DNA of 64,000 bases from Heyndrickxia coagulans 36D1 (GCF_000169195.2 NC_016023.1:186001-250000), one strand, 5' to 3'; numbered from the stretch's first letter, positions 1 to 9,626 are shown. Notes: a model not told the origin generated them from the letters alone. Numbers and translations are program-made.

Positions 1-409
1 TTTTGGCTTCCTCACTGAAAACCTGCATGGGAATATCGAGCAAAATCAATTCTTTCATAACCGGGATCAAATCAATGACCTCATTTTCGGCAACATGCAC
101 TTCTTCATCTTCAGTGCCTTCATAATCGGAAGGCTCGAGAAGAAACGTTTCTGTCGATTTCAAGTCTACCGGGTAATGTACATCAACAAGCGTCCGGGCA
201 CAAGGCAGCACAAGCGTTCCTTCAATGTGAAGATCAAACGTCACCCTGCCCTGCTGAGCACTCCCCGTTCCCGTTACGTGGAAAGGCGAAGCCCCGCGGA
301 TCTCGGAATCAGTTTCCATTAAATCTTTTGTAATATCAACCGATTCATCTATCTCAAAGCGCTTGTCCCGAAATTTTTGCAATTGAATGGCAGACCATTT
401 CACTTTCAT
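1..409 (-). CDS. ylbN: YlbN, DUF177/YceD-family protein (3' part outside window)
   Basis: The first 136 codons are visible; the C-terminus lies beyond position 1. The protein begins MKVKWSAIQLQKFRDK and has the YceD/DUF177 pattern, with a Cys in VLPCARTLVDVHYPVD. Members usually sit directly before rpmF (ribosomal protein L32) and are linked to 23S rRNA or ribosome metabolism; rpmF would be just outside the window. The ATG at 407-409 has a GGGGTG ribosome-binding site. A near-perfect SigA promoter lies just upstream. The family call is firm; the molecular function is not established. Confidence 0.9.
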   Translation of the reverse strand, partial: MKVKWSAIQLQKFRDKRFEIDESVDITKDLMETDSEIRGASPFHVTGTGSAQQGRVTFDLHIEGTLVLPCARTLVDVHYPVDLKSTETFLLEPSDYEGTEDEEVHVAENEVIDLIPVMKELILLDIPMQVFSEEAK

Positions 410-430
410 CACCCCAAGACAACAAAGGTA

Positions 431-459
431 ATTATAGCTTCCCTCATACCTTTTGTCAA
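431..459 (-). promoter_or_regulatory. SigA promoter of ylbN
   Basis: On the minus strand TTGACA (454-459) and TATAAT (431-436) are separated by 17 bp, a full consensus match. It would start transcription about 15-20 nt before the ylbN ATG. Confidence 0.85.
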
Positions 460-692
460 TATTTTTTGCTTTACAACCATGATGTCCAAAACGAAAATTT
501 TTCTTCAAACCAGAAACCGGCCCGGGCTTGTTTAAGACGCGTCCTTTTTACGCTTTCATCTTCAAGACTCCCCGTTTTTTCAAAAAAATTTTGCAGCAGG
601 CAGGATTGCTTTTTTTGCCGGTTATGTTAAAAATAACTTATCCCAAACGGGTGCTTTTAAACATCCAAATCTTCCGGAAAGGGGAATCACAA

Positions 693-1919
693 TTGAAAAG
701 TACCGGCATCATTGTGGAGTACAATCCTTTTCATAATGGCCATTTGCACCATCTTCGCGAGACGCGGCGGATGACAGGCGCAGAGTGTATCATTGCCGTA
801 ATGAGCGGCTATTTTATGCAGCGGGGCGAGCCGGCGCTTGTTTCAAAATGGACGCGGGCGGAGATGGCCGTATTATCGGGCGCGGATCTCGTTGTCGAAC
901 TGCCGTATGCATTTGCCGTCCAGCCCGCCGAAAAATTTGCGGCAGGCGGGATTGCCATTTTGGACGCTTTGCAGTGCAAAAGCTTCTGCTTCGGCAGCGA
1001 ATCCGGCGACATCGAAGCATTCCGCCAGGCGGCTGCCGTCCTGCTTCAAAACGAAGCGGCATTTAACGCATCCGTCAAGCGCGAGGTCAAAAAAGGGATC
1101 AGCTATCCGGCAGCGCTATCAAACAGCTTTCAGAAGCTCGCACCAGGCGACAGTACGCTCGATTTAAGCTCACCCAATAATATTCTCGGCTTCCATTATA
1201 TGCTCGCGGCAGCAAGGCAAAACCCGGCGATGGAGGCTTTTACCGTCCAGAGAAAAGCGGCTGGGCACCATGACGTCGCGATAACCGGTGAAATTGCAAG
1301 TGCAAGCGCCATCAGAAAAACCATCTTGCAAACCGAAGATCTGCACGCTGCCCGCCCGGTGCTGCCGGAACCAGCATTTCATGTACTGAGCCGGCACCGC
1401 AACAACAACGGGCACTTCCTGCATTGGGCGCTTTACTGGCCTTTTTTGCACTACCGGCTGCTTTCCTCATCTGAAGAAGAATTACGCGCCATTTATGAAG
1501 TGGAAGAAGGCATTGAATACCGTTTAAAAAAAGCCGCGGCATCTGCCAACAGTTTTCCCGACTTCATGGAAAAAGTGAAAACAAAACGATACACGTGGAC
1601 AAGACTGCAGCGAATTTGCACCCATTTGTTAACCAATGCCAAAAAAGCAGAAATCAAAAAACATGCGGCAAAACCGTCGTATATCCGGCTGCTCGCCATG
1701 AACGAAACGGGAAGGCGCTATTTGAACAGCGTGAAAAAAACGGTACCGGTTCCTATTATTTCAAAATTTTCGCTGCAAACTGCCCCGTTGCTTGCACCGG
1801 ACATAAGAGCCGCGCGGATATATGCCCTCCCGCTTCCGGCAAACGAACGGGAACACTTAATGATCCGGGAATTCAGCAAGCCACCTTTTTTTGCAGACGA
1901 AAAAACGGATGGCGCGTGA
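693..1919 (+). CDS. tmcAL: tRNA(Met) cytidine acetate ligase TmcAL (YlbM)
   Basis: This 408-residue protein is a nucleotidyltransferase-fold enzyme that activates acetate with ATP and makes N4-acetylcytidine at the wobble base of elongator tRNA-Met. The N-terminal motif IIVEYNPFHNGHLHH (residues 5-19) carries the HxGH-type nucleotide-binding site. I chose the TTG start at 693 because it follows GGAAAGGGG at good spacing and homologues begin with this (M)KSTGIIVEYNPFHNGH pattern; the same frame stays open about 55 codons further upstream but without similarity. The last residues (FFADEKTDGA) are encoded by the first copy of a repeat that continues downstream, so the C-terminus seems to have been extended by repeat DNA. 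Confidence 0.93.
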   Translation: MKSTGIIVEYNPFHNGHLHHLRETRRMTGAECIIAVMSGYFMQRGEPALVSKWTRAEMAVLSGADLVVELPYAFAVQPAEKFAAGGIAILDALQCKSFCFGSESGDIEAFRQAAAVLLQNEAAFNASVKREVKKGISYPAALSNSFQKLAPGDSTLDLSSPNNILGFHYMLAAARQNPAMEAFTVQRKAAGHHDVAITGEIASASAIRKTILQTEDLHAARPVLPEPAFHVLSRHRNNNGHFLHWALYWPFLHYRLLSSSEEELRAIYEVEEGIEYRLKKAAASANSFPDFMEKVKTKRYTWTRLQRICTHLLTNAKKAEIKKHAAKPSYIRLLAMNETGRRYLNSVKKTVPVPIISKFSLQTAPLLAPDIRAARIYALPLPANEREHLMIREFSKPPFFADEKTDGA

Positions 1920-2152
1920 CGCTTGATTCTGCCTTTTTACAGACGGAAAGCTTCGCGTATGCAGCTGGGGCAAAGCCGGATGAAACGCATGATTGTATGA
2001 GCACGGCTTTTTGCAGACGAGAAAGCCGCATACTTAGGCTGTTCTCCTTTTTGCAAGCGAAAAACCGATGAAACGCATGATTTTCAGCTTTTTGCAGGCG
2101 AAAAACCGGAACCCACATTACATTTCAGACTTGCAGGCAAAAGCCCGGGATG
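1884..2152. repeat. Cluster of degenerate repeats downstream of ylbM
   Basis: Five copies of a TTTTTGCAGRCGAAAAA-like core occur at about 1886, 1933, 2008, 2048 and 2089, plus a weaker one near 2130. Some are followed by GATGAAACGCATGATT (about 1979 and 2068). Each core has T-run and A-run arms. The first copy lies inside ylbM. No credible gene is seen in 1920-2182. Confidence 0.7.
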
Positions 2153-2182
2153 CGTGACGGCCTTCCCCCTTCTTTACAGGGA

Positions 2183-2206
2183 AAAGCCGCTAAAACAAGC
2201 GGCTTT
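2183..2206 (-). terminator. Rho-independent terminator of ylbKL
   Basis: AAAGCCGCT and AGCGGCTTT form a 9-bp stem just after the ylbL stop codon, followed on the minus strand by a short T stretch. Confidence 0.75.
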
Positions 2207-2210
2207 CCGG

Positions 2211-3260
2211 TTATTTTTGTTTCAGGCCGTTTAAATAGGCGAGTGCATCATCCAGTGTTTTGACCGGTACAATTTTCATGTTCGTCCCGATTTCTTTCGC
2301 CGCCGCTTTTGCCTCTTCGTAATTCGGCTTGATGCCAGGCTCGGCTTTTTTCATTTCAGGTGTAATCGTATCATCTGGAGCAAAGAAAATGTCCGCCCCT
2401 GCTTTGTCCGCTGCAATCACTTTTTTATCAATTCCGCCGATGCGGCCAACCTCCCCGTTTGGCGAAATGGTTCCGGTTCCGGCAATTTTATAGCCTTTTG
2501 TAATGTCCTGTTTGGTCAGCTGGTTGTAGATTTCCAATGTGAACATCAGCCCGGCGGAAGGGCCGCCGATTTTTTCAGTATCCATTTTCACGGTCGGGTC
2601 GGATTTGATGGTCCGGTCATCGACAAGGCTGATCCCGATTCCCGTTTTATGGTGGTTTTCCTTAAATTTTGCAAGCGCAACGGTTGCCGTCTTCGCCTTT
2701 TTCTGGCGCACATAGGCCAATTCCACTTTGTCCCCGGCTTTTTTCTTTGCGACATAGTGCATAAACTGTTTGGAAGACTTGAATGCATGGCCATCCACTT
2801 TTGTAATTCTGTCTCCGGCTTTGAGCACTTTTGCGGCCGGCATCCCGTCATATACATTCAGGACATAAATCCCTTCATAACGGGAGCTGAACGGCCTTTT
2901 CGCCTTCTTAAAAGCAGCCTGGATGGCATTATGTTTTGCTGATTCCATTAAATAAAGCTGATAGACATTGTATTCCTCGTCCGTCATATTTTTATCCATA
3001 ATTTCACGCACCGGCACGACATCCTCGTGTTTTCTCACTTTTGCCCAAAGATACGTATACGGATTCGCGCGGCCCATACGGACAGTCGTCAGCATCAACT
3101 GGCCTTTTTCAGGATAGCCGCCTTTTACTTTGATCAGCGGGGCAAGCTGCATGGCGCTCCCCGGCATTTCAATATAATAAGGCAGCGGCACAAAGGACAG
3201 GAGGGCAAGAATCAGCACTGCCACAATCAATATGCGCCGCCGGATGTTTCGGTGTTTCAT
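2211..3260 (-). CDS. ylbL: YlbL, membrane-anchored PDZ-Lon-type serine protease
   Basis: The 349-residue protein has one N-terminal membrane segment (IRRRILIVAVLILALLSFVP), a PDZ domain (about 125-205) and a C-terminal Lon-like protease domain. The catalytic Ser is in GGPSAGLMF and the Lys in GGIDKKVIAADKAG. In B. subtilis YlbL is a membrane protease contributing to removal of the DNA-damage division inhibitor YneA. The ATG at 3258-3260 has AAGGAG at correct spacing and overlaps the ylbK stop codon (ATGA), which indicates translational coupling. An in-frame upstream ATG (3278) lies before the ribosome-binding site and is not preferred. Confidence 0.93.
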   Translation of the reverse strand: MKHRNIRRRILIVAVLILALLSFVPLPYYIEMPGSAMQLAPLIKVKGGYPEKGQLMLTTVRMGRANPYTYLWAKVRKHEDVVPVREIMDKNMTDEEYNVYQLYLMESAKHNAIQAAFKKAKRPFSSRYEGIYVLNVYDGMPAAKVLKAGDRITKVDGHAFKSSKQFMHYVAKKKAGDKVELAYVRQKKAKTATVALAKFKENHHKTGIGISLVDDRTIKSDPTVKMDTEKIGGPSAGLMFTLEIYNQLTKQDITKGYKIAGTGTISPNGEVGRIGGIDKKVIAADKAGADIFFAPDDTITPEMKKAEPGIKPNYEEAKAAAKEIGTNMKIVPVKTLDDALAYLNGLKQK

Positions 3261-4048
3261 TTGTCGGGCTCCTTCCATTTTTCCAGCAATTGCTGTATTT
3301 CAGTTACGGATTGTTTTGCTGCTTCTTCCCCTATCTTAATGATTTGTCCGGCATTTGTAAAAGCCATTGAACTGTACATCGAGACATCGGGGCGGATCAA
3401 AACATGGGCTTCCGTTTTCCGGCTTTCGGCCAGTTCCATCTGCATGATATCGATGCTTTGCATAATCACATCATAAATATGGCGGATTTCCGCTTCTTTT
3501 TTCATGACGGAAACATCCACCCCGATCAAAAGCTCCGCCCCCATTTCCTTTACAACGGACACCGGGACGCGGTCCACCACACCGCCGTCCACAAAAAGAT
3601 GGCCGCCAATTTTTTTCGGGACAAAAATGCCAGGGATGGAAATGCTGGCGCGCACCGCTTCTTGAACCGGCCCTTTTTTGAACACCGTTTTTTCGCCGTT
3701 TGAAAGATTTGCGGCGACAACGGCAACAGGTGGGTTCAATTCTTCAAGTTTTTTCCCATGAACGAGCAAACGGATCAGATCTTCAATTCTTTTCCCCGAA
3801 ATCAGGCCCATCTTGCCAATTTTAAAGTCCAAATAATATTTGCGTTTAAATGCACCGGAAAGCAGCTCCATCTCGCGGACAGTCCGCCCCGCCCCGTACA
3901 GCGCCGCAACCAGCGCCCCAATGCTGCTGCCGGAAATCATATCCACCGGAATGCCTTCCTCTTCAAAAACTTTCAATACGCCGATATGCGCAAAGCCTCT
4001 GGCGCCTCCCGATCCGAGCGCCAATCCGATTTTTGGGCGACCCGCCAT
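3257..4048 (-). CDS. ylbK: YlbK, patatin-like phospholipase/acyl hydrolase
   Basis: This 263-residue protein has the bacterial patatin/RssA architecture: an oxyanion hole GSGGARG near residues 12-18, nucleophile GSSIG near 40, and the catalytic Asp in VDGGVVDR near 160. It is predicted to be a serine lipid acyl hydrolase; the substrate is unknown. There is no signal peptide, so it is probably cytosolic. It is the first gene of a two-gene operon with ylbL. The ribosome-binding site GGAGGGGG lies just before the ATG. Confidence 0.9.
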   Translation of the reverse strand: MAGRPKIGLALGSGGARGFAHIGVLKVFEEEGIPVDMISGSSIGALVAALYGAGRTVREMELLSGAFKRKYYLDFKIGKMGLISGKRIEDLIRLLVHGKKLEELNPPVAVVAANLSNGEKTVFKKGPVQEAVRASISIPGIFVPKKIGGHLFVDGGVVDRVPVSVVKEMGAELLIGVDVSVMKKEAEIRHIYDVIMQSIDIMQMELAESRKTEAHVLIRPDVSMYSSMAFTNAGQIIKIGEEAAKQSVTEIQQLLEKWKEPDK

Positions 4049-4173
4049 TGTCCCCCTCCTCGTGTCCTTCTTTCGTACAGTTTATGGTCTAATTTACAGA
4101 CCTATGAGTATATTTGATTTATAGGGACAAGCGAGCAAGTGCTGCGGATTGAAAGACAGGGGAGGAACACAGA

Positions 4174-5394
4174 TTGTACCAGTCTAAACTCAAAAGCGCC
4201 ATTTTGGCCTTCAGCGTTTCGATAATGGCGATTTCCATGATTGTATTGCCGGATGAATCTTTTAAAGCCTCCATTCAAGGTTTAAATATGTGGTGGGAAG
4301 TCGTTTTCCCCTCACTTTTTCCTTTTTTTGTCATTTCTGAACTGCTGATCGGCTTCGGAGTGGTCCGCTTCGTCGGTGTCCTCTTGGAGCCGTTGATGCG
4401 GCCATTGTTCCGTGTTCCAGGTGTTGGCGGATTTACTTGGGCCATGGGGCTTGCTTCCGGCAATCCTTCAGGGGCGAAACTGACCGCCCGTCTCCGTCAG
4501 GAAAAACAGATTGACCGGGTTGAAGCAGAACGGCTTGTAGCGTTCACCAGTTCTTCCAGCCCTCTTTTTATTTTCGGGGCGGTCGCTGTCGGCTTTTTCC
4601 ATAATCCTTCTCTCGGCATTCTGTTTGCCGCGGCGCATTATGCGGGCAATATTATTGTCGGCCTGGTGATGCGTTTTTACGGAACCGGCGAGGATATAAG
4701 AGGGCCAAAAAAGAAACATACCTTTCTTTTAAAAGAAGCGCTTCTCGTTTTGCATGCGACAAGAATTAAAAACAGCAAGCCGATCGGGAAGCTGCTCGGG
4801 GACGCTGTCATGTCCGCCATCCAGACGCTTCTGATGATCGGCGGATTTATCATCCTGTTTTCAGTCTTTAATAAATTGCTTCTGTATATGCATGTCACAT
4901 CCGTATTCGGCATGCTTGTCTCCCAGCTGCTTCACCTTGCGCATTTTTCGGAAAAGCTGAGCATCCCGCTCATTTCTGGCCTTTTCGAAGTAACACTCGG
5001 AATCCAAATGATCAGTGAAGTGCAGGAATCCTCGCTGCTTCAGCAGGTCATCGCCGCGAGCTTCATCCTCGGGTTTGGCGGGTTCAGCATCCAGGCGCAG
5101 GTGGCCAGTATTCTTGCCCAGACAGATATCCGTTTCCGGCCGTTTTTTCTTGCCCGCCTGCTGCACGGTTTTCTGTCGGCTGTGATCATCCGGCTCGTTT
5201 GGAATCCGGTCTACTTACGCTTTTTTGCTGAAAAAAGCGCGTGGCAGGAAGCTTTTGGTATGCCAGGTGGAGGCCGCAGCTTGTACGCGCGTGTGACAGA
5301 TTGGCTTGAAATCTACGGGCCGTTGTTTACCCTGTCCTGTCTTGTACTGTACATTTTTCTTTATTATCGTGCCTGCCGGGCGGACCGGGCCTGA
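4174..5394 (+). CDS. ylbJ: YlbJ, sporulation integral membrane protein
   Basis: The 406-residue polytopic protein has about eight hydrophobic segments and two gate-like repeats (GLASGNPSGAKLTARLRQ near 93-110 and GGFSIQAQVASILAQTD near 305). The family (nucleoside-recognition/gate domain) includes B. subtilis YlbJ, a SigE-dependent protein needed for heat-resistant spores. The start is TTG at 4174, preceded by GGGGAGG. It is transcribed divergently from ylbK. Family assignment is firm; the transport substrate is unknown. Confidence 0.92.
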   Translation: MYQSKLKSAILAFSVSIMAISMIVLPDESFKASIQGLNMWWEVVFPSLFPFFVISELLIGFGVVRFVGVLLEPLMRPLFRVPGVGGFTWAMGLASGNPSGAKLTARLRQEKQIDRVEAERLVAFTSSSSPLFIFGAVAVGFFHNPSLGILFAAAHYAGNIIVGLVMRFYGTGEDIRGPKKKHTFLLKEALLVLHATRIKNSKPIGKLLGDAVMSAIQTLLMIGGFIILFSVFNKLLLYMHVTSVFGMLVSQLLHLAHFSEKLSIPLISGLFEVTLGIQMISEVQESSLLQQVIAASFILGFGGFSIQAQVASILAQTDIRFRPFFLARLLHGFLSAVIIRLVWNPVYLRFFAEKSAWQEAFGMPGGGRSLYARVTDWLEIYGPLFTLSCLVLYIFLYYRACRADRA

Positions 5395-5404
5395 AAAAAG
5401 CGCA

Positions 5405-5431
5405 AAAAAGCGGGGAGCATTCCCGCTTTTT
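5405..5431 (+). terminator. Terminator after ylbJ
   Basis: AAAAAGCGGG (5405-5414) and CCCGCTTTTT (5422-5431) form a 10-bp stem ending in a T run, 10 nt after the ylbJ stop codon. Confidence 0.85.
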
Positions 5432-5501
5432 CTGATGCCTTCGCAAATTTTTCAATAAATAAACCGGGCCTGTTTTTAAAGTTTTTAGTGCGGTGTATAA
5501 A

Positions 5502-6718
<1,217 letters not shown>

Positions 6719-6789
6719 GCTGGTCACCACGTATCATCAGATTTCCATCTTATCCTACCATATTTTCCGGCCGGGTGGAAAAGTTTTTC

Positions 6790-6986
6790 ACCAAAATTTA
6801 AAGCAAAAGTATAATTCAGGAAAAGTTGGCCATAATGATACCAGCAGCATCAAAAGATGTTGCTGCCAACCGCGGAGAAGACTTACGTTTCCCCATAAGT
6901 TCTTCCTCCGGTTTCTCCTCTCCCTTTGCCTTCTGTCCGGAATAAGGATATAGAAGGGCCCTGCAGTATTGGCTGCAGGGTTTTTT
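6790..6986 (+). ncRNA. csfG: Small RNA in the ylbG-rsmD interval, candidate CsfG
   Basis: This gene-free interval has all parts of a small RNA. The 5' half folds into a stem-loop (GTTGGC/GCCAAC outside, AGCAGCATC/GATGTTGCT inside, loop AAAA). A pyrimidine-rich single-stranded stretch follows (about 6898-6940, with TTCTTCCTCC and TCTCCTCTCCC). It ends in a strong terminator. From memory, B. subtilis csfG, a sporulation RNA made under SigF and SigG, sits between ylbG and ylbH (rsmD) and has a conserved central pyrimidine stretch. The promoter is unclear: TTCACC-17-TATAAT (6787-6815) looks SigA-like, and CCATA with GGAAAAGTTT (about 6757-6787) is a possible SigF site. The 5' end is therefore approximate. 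Confidence 0.72.
6959..6986 (+). terminator. Terminator of the csfG-like RNA
   Basis: CCCTGCAG (6959-6966) and CTGCAGGG (6973-6980) form an 8-bp stem followed by six T residues on the plus strand. No plus-strand protein gene lies upstream, which supports a small RNA. Confidence 0.88.
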
Positions 6987-7128
6987 ATTTTCCGCATTCT
7001 TGGCCGGGCACGTCGTTTCAAAAAGCCGGCCGGCATCTCCCCCGGTTTATTTTGCAGAAATACTTTCCGAATAAAAAGAAGTGCAGTAGAATAGAAGCAG
7101 CAAATTTGTTTGTAAGCGAGGAATGAAG

Positions 7129-7518
7129 ATGCAACAAAGATTTATTGAACTAGGAAACGGATATACAGATTTATTTGAACTGATCGAACTGGCAAAAGCA
7201 AACCGGCACCGGCTGCACGGCATGCTTGCCCTTCATACCATCGTTGCGGATCAAGCTGTCACTTCGCCCGTGCTCATTTTAAAACCGACCGATCCGGGGG
7301 AATTTCAGGCGTTATACGTTTGCCTTGAAGGGATTCCGGATCCGAGGGTGCAGCCAAACAAACGGTACAGCCTGTTTGCCGAAACCGCAGCTGCTTTAGG
7401 AGCGGACATTGTGGAACTCGAAGTCCGGCCATCTTCGTCTTTTTCCGACAAAAACCTTTTTTATCAATATTTAATCGGCATATTAAGAATGAACCGGCTG
7501 ATTCCGCCGCTGCAATAA
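7129..7518 (+). CDS. Conserved Bacillaceae hypothetical protein
   Basis: The 129-residue soluble protein begins MQQRFIELGNGYTDLFEL and ends ILRMNRLIPPLQ. I recognise it as a conserved Bacillaceae protein, probably DUF7147, that is sometimes mislabelled methylthioribose kinase; no kinase motif is visible. The second ATG (7129) fits the GAGGA ribosome-binding site better than the one at 7123. It is a single gene between the csfG-like RNA and ylbG. Function unknown. Confidence 0.8.
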   Translation: MQQRFIELGNGYTDLFELIELAKANRHRLHGMLALHTIVADQAVTSPVLILKPTDPGEFQALYVCLEGIPDPRVQPNKRYSLFAETAAALGADIVELEVRPSSSFSDKNLFYQYLIGILRMNRLIPPLQ

Positions 7519-7657
7519 ATATTTCGGCCAGAGTGCAGCTGGATGTGCTTGATTTAAAATGCGCGGGACGGAGCTTCCGGGCAGCAACGCTTTTTTGGGC
7601 ACGGCGGATTTGCGGTGATGCACACGCAGGGAATGCTAGCATGCAAACCCGGCGCCT

Positions 7658-7933
7658 TTATAGCCCTATTTTATAATCGTATTCTTTTGCTTTGTCCGGT
7701 TTTGCGTTTTCATATTCCGTTTTTAAAAACGGCTTCATGGAATAATCCACTTTCCTTACAAACGGAAGATTTTCAATTTTCGCTTTTACCTGCTCTATCT
7801 CTTTGCGGTCACAATAAAGGACGGCATACTTCATCCTTTTTGACGCATAATGGACATTGCCAAATCTTCGTAAATGTTTCGTATGCTTCATCTGATACAG
7901 CCAAATGATGAGGCCCTGCCGATCTGATAACAT
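7658..7933 (-). CDS. ylbG: YlbG family protein (UPF0298/DUF2129)
   Basis: This 91-residue protein has the YlbG signature RQGLIIWLYQMKHTKHLRRF followed by GNVHYASKRMKYAVLYCD. Function is unknown. The ATG at 7931-7933 is preceded by AAGGGG and matches the family start. It follows ylbF in the same direction. Confidence 0.92.
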   Translation of the reverse strand: MLSDRQGLIIWLYQMKHTKHLRRFGNVHYASKRMKYAVLYCDRKEIEQVKAKIENLPFVRKVDYSMKPFLKTEYENAKPDKAKEYDYKIGL

Positions 7934-7997
7934 AGCGTTTCCCCTTCGTGCTTTTTTTAATGAGTGTACCATACCTTTTTTCACGGAACAATAAGGA

Positions 7998-8018
7998 AAG
8001 GCCGCGGATTGCGGCCTT
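7998..8018 (-). terminator. Probable terminator after ylbF
   Basis: AAGGCCGC (7998-8005) and GCGGCCTT (8011-8018) form an 8-bp stem with a 5-nt loop just after the ylbF stop codon. The trailing T run is short, so read-through into ylbG is likely. Confidence 0.6.
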
Positions 8019-8026
8019 ATCACGAT

Positions 8027-8467
8027 TTATGCGGAACAGCTGCAGCTGCCGCCGGTTCCGCAGCCGCCGGAACAAGAGGCATCAAAAAACGGATTTCCGG
8101 TCGGCACTTTTATATGTTCAGAAACAGATTTGCCAATCATCAGGCTGATTTGGTCGAGCAGATCCTGGAGGGCATTTTCCGCCCGCCTGAATCTTGCGAC
8201 GTTCTCATCCAGATCCATTTCCCTCTTGGCTTCCCTTGTTTCTTTGTTGATGCGTTTATAATCAGGGTGATACCTGCCAAAGCGCTGGACTTCCTCAAAC
8301 TGTTCTTTCAGGCGTGCAAATTTCCGGATTTTCTGCTGTGTGGCTGGATCATGATACATCCTGTTATAGCAGTCCCGGTAATTTTCGGCAATATCCGAGG
8401 CAATGACCATTTTCGCCAGTGCTTCAGCTTCAGACAAAATTTCCGCGCTTTCCAATGTTGCAAGCAA
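8027..8467 (-). CDS. ylbF: YlbF (RicF), Y-complex regulator of RNase Y
   Basis: The 146-residue mostly helical protein is homologous to B. subtilis YlbF, which with YmcA and YaaT forms the Fe-S-bearing Y-complex that directs RNase Y mRNA processing and affects competence, biofilm formation and sporulation. The core SEHIKVPTGNPFFDASC and the C-terminal Cys cluster (CSGGCGTGGSCSC) that helps bind the iron-sulfur clusters are intact. The start is TTG (8465-8467) after GGAGGTGA, matching the family start (MLATLESAEILSEAE). Confidence 0.93.
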   Translation of the reverse strand: MLATLESAEILSEAEALAKMVIASDIAENYRDCYNRMYHDPATQQKIRKFARLKEQFEEVQRFGRYHPDYKRINKETREAKREMDLDENVARFRRAENALQDLLDQISLMIGKSVSEHIKVPTGNPFFDASCSGGCGTGGSCSCSA

Positions 8468-8527
8468 AAAGCTCACCTCCACATGATGATTTTACCATGT
8501 TTCCGCAAGCTTTGCGAATTTGCCCGA

Positions 8528-8905
8528 TCAGCTGACAGAAATATAAAACTGTCTGTGAATGCCTAGGCGGGCGCCTGTGTTTTTGTCCACTACTTCGAGC
8601 TGCACTGTATGTACCCCTTTTTCAAGCCCTTTTACAACAAATGCAGCCGTATTGTACTCGCCTTTCCATACACCATCCACATAGACTTTGATTTTTGCCG
8701 GTTTGGCATGCCGGCTGCCTGAAAAGGTGACGCTTGGAATCATACATTCCACAAACAAATCCCGATCTTTTACAAAATACCGGACTGATGCCTGGTTTTC
8801 TGCCGCGGAAGCAGCATCCGCTTCCCGCTGCTCTTTACGCGGCATATGCCCGCTGCAGCCGGCAAACAGCAAACATACAGCAAGGAATCCTGCAGCCATC
8901 TTCAT
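8528..8905 (-). CDS. Putative lipoprotein of unknown function
   Basis: The 125-residue product has a short signal peptide and lipobox (FLAVCLLFAGC, Cys near 17), so it should be lipid-anchored outside the membrane. The mature part (about 45-125) reads as one beta-rich domain: VKDRDLFVECMIPSVTF, then KIKVYVDGVWKGEY and GVHTVQLEVVD. The ATG at 8903-8905 follows AAGGAG; a GTG three codons earlier overlaps that site. It lies between ylbE and ylbF. I do not recognise a named family. Confidence 0.78.
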   Translation of the reverse strand: MKMAAGFLAVCLLFAGCSGHMPRKEQREADAASAAENQASVRYFVKDRDLFVECMIPSVTFSGSRHAKPAKIKVYVDGVWKGEYNTAAFVVKGLEKGVHTVQLEVVDKNTGARLGIHRQFYISVS

Positions 8906-8978
8906 TTCGATCACTCCTTGCGGTTATTTTCCGCAAGAAAGCGCTGATTTACTCAAAAAAGGCAAATTTTTTCGGAAA

Positions 8979-9218
8979 TCATCCTTGTTCATAGATGGAC
9001 TGCACCATATGCATCATCATTTGTGCCATTTGCAACCCGTTTGCAAACTTTTCAACCCGCTGCGGGATCGTTTTCTGGTAATAATGGAGCGCGGCAATTT
9101 GAAATTGCTCCAGTTCCTCGGGATGCCTTGACAATTTCCGGTACCACGCCGGCTGCTCCCTTAAAAAAGTTTTCCATTCGTTCGACTGCCGGATGACTTC
9201 CATTACTTCGTTCCGCAT
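8979..9218 (-). CDS. ylbE: YlbE-like protein
   Basis: This 79-residue protein has the YlbE pattern QPAWYRKLSRHPEEL followed by ALHYYQKTIPQRVEK. Function is unknown. It starts 15 nt after the ylbD stop codon with AGAGGGG before the ATG, so it is the second gene of a ylbD-ylbE operon. Confidence 0.9.
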   Translation of the reverse strand: MRNEVMEVIRQSNEWKTFLREQPAWYRKLSRHPEELEQFQIAALHYYQKTIPQRVEKFANGLQMAQMMMHMVQSIYEQG

Positions 9219-9233
9219 ATGTGCAGCCCCTCT

Positions 9234-9626
9234 CTAGTCTTTTCTGAATGAAAACGGGCCCTTCGGCTGGGGAGCCTGGGATTGTGGCGTCTGCCCCCCT
9301 GTAAACTGCGTGATCACATTTTGGACGGCGGCAATCGCTTCCGTCAAATGCTGCAGGTGGCCTTGGACCTGTGCTGGGTCCAGGTTCTCGAGCATCGCGC
9401 CGAGCTGGTTCAGCCAGCTGCTTCTCCCGCCCGTTTTTTCCTTCGTTTCACTGCCTTCTGCCGCGTATTTTTCCCAGACCGGGTCGTCTTCGCCCAGTAT
9501 ATACCATTCTTCAAAGAAATCCTGTAAAGACTTTTTTCCGCCCCGGACTTCTTTTAAAATCAAAGGATGGGTTTTTGTAAAAGCTTTAAACTTTTCTACG
9601 GAAGGATGCAATTTTTTCGTTCCCAT
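9234..9626 (-). CDS. ylbD: YlbD, putative spore coat protein
   Basis: The 130-residue protein starts MGTKKLHPSVEKFKAFTKTH, has the YlbD core LQDFFEEWYILGEDDPVW and ends in a Gln/Pro-rich tail. B. subtilis YlbD is annotated as a putative coat protein. It heads the ylbD-ylbE pair. Molecular role unknown. Confidence 0.88.
   Translation of the reverse strand: MGTKKLHPSVEKFKAFTKTHPLILKEVRGGKKSLQDFFEEWYILGEDDPVWEKYAAEGSETKEKTGGRSSWLNQLGAMLENLDPAQVQGHLQHLTEAIAAVQNVITQFTGGQTPQSQAPQPKGPFSFRKD

Noticed and set aside
1920-2120. Small frames through the repeat cluster after ylbM
   Set aside because: Both strands give peptides made of the repeat itself (for example FRLQKAEN and FLQAKNR blocks) without start signals.
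6816-6896. 26-codon minus-strand frame (MGKRKSSPRLAATSFDAAG...) with an ideal ribosome-binding site
   Set aside because: Its purine-rich start region is the complement of the pyrimidine tract of the csfG-like RNA, which has its own terminator on the other strand; the RNA explains the conservation signal better. It was left as a remark under that finding.
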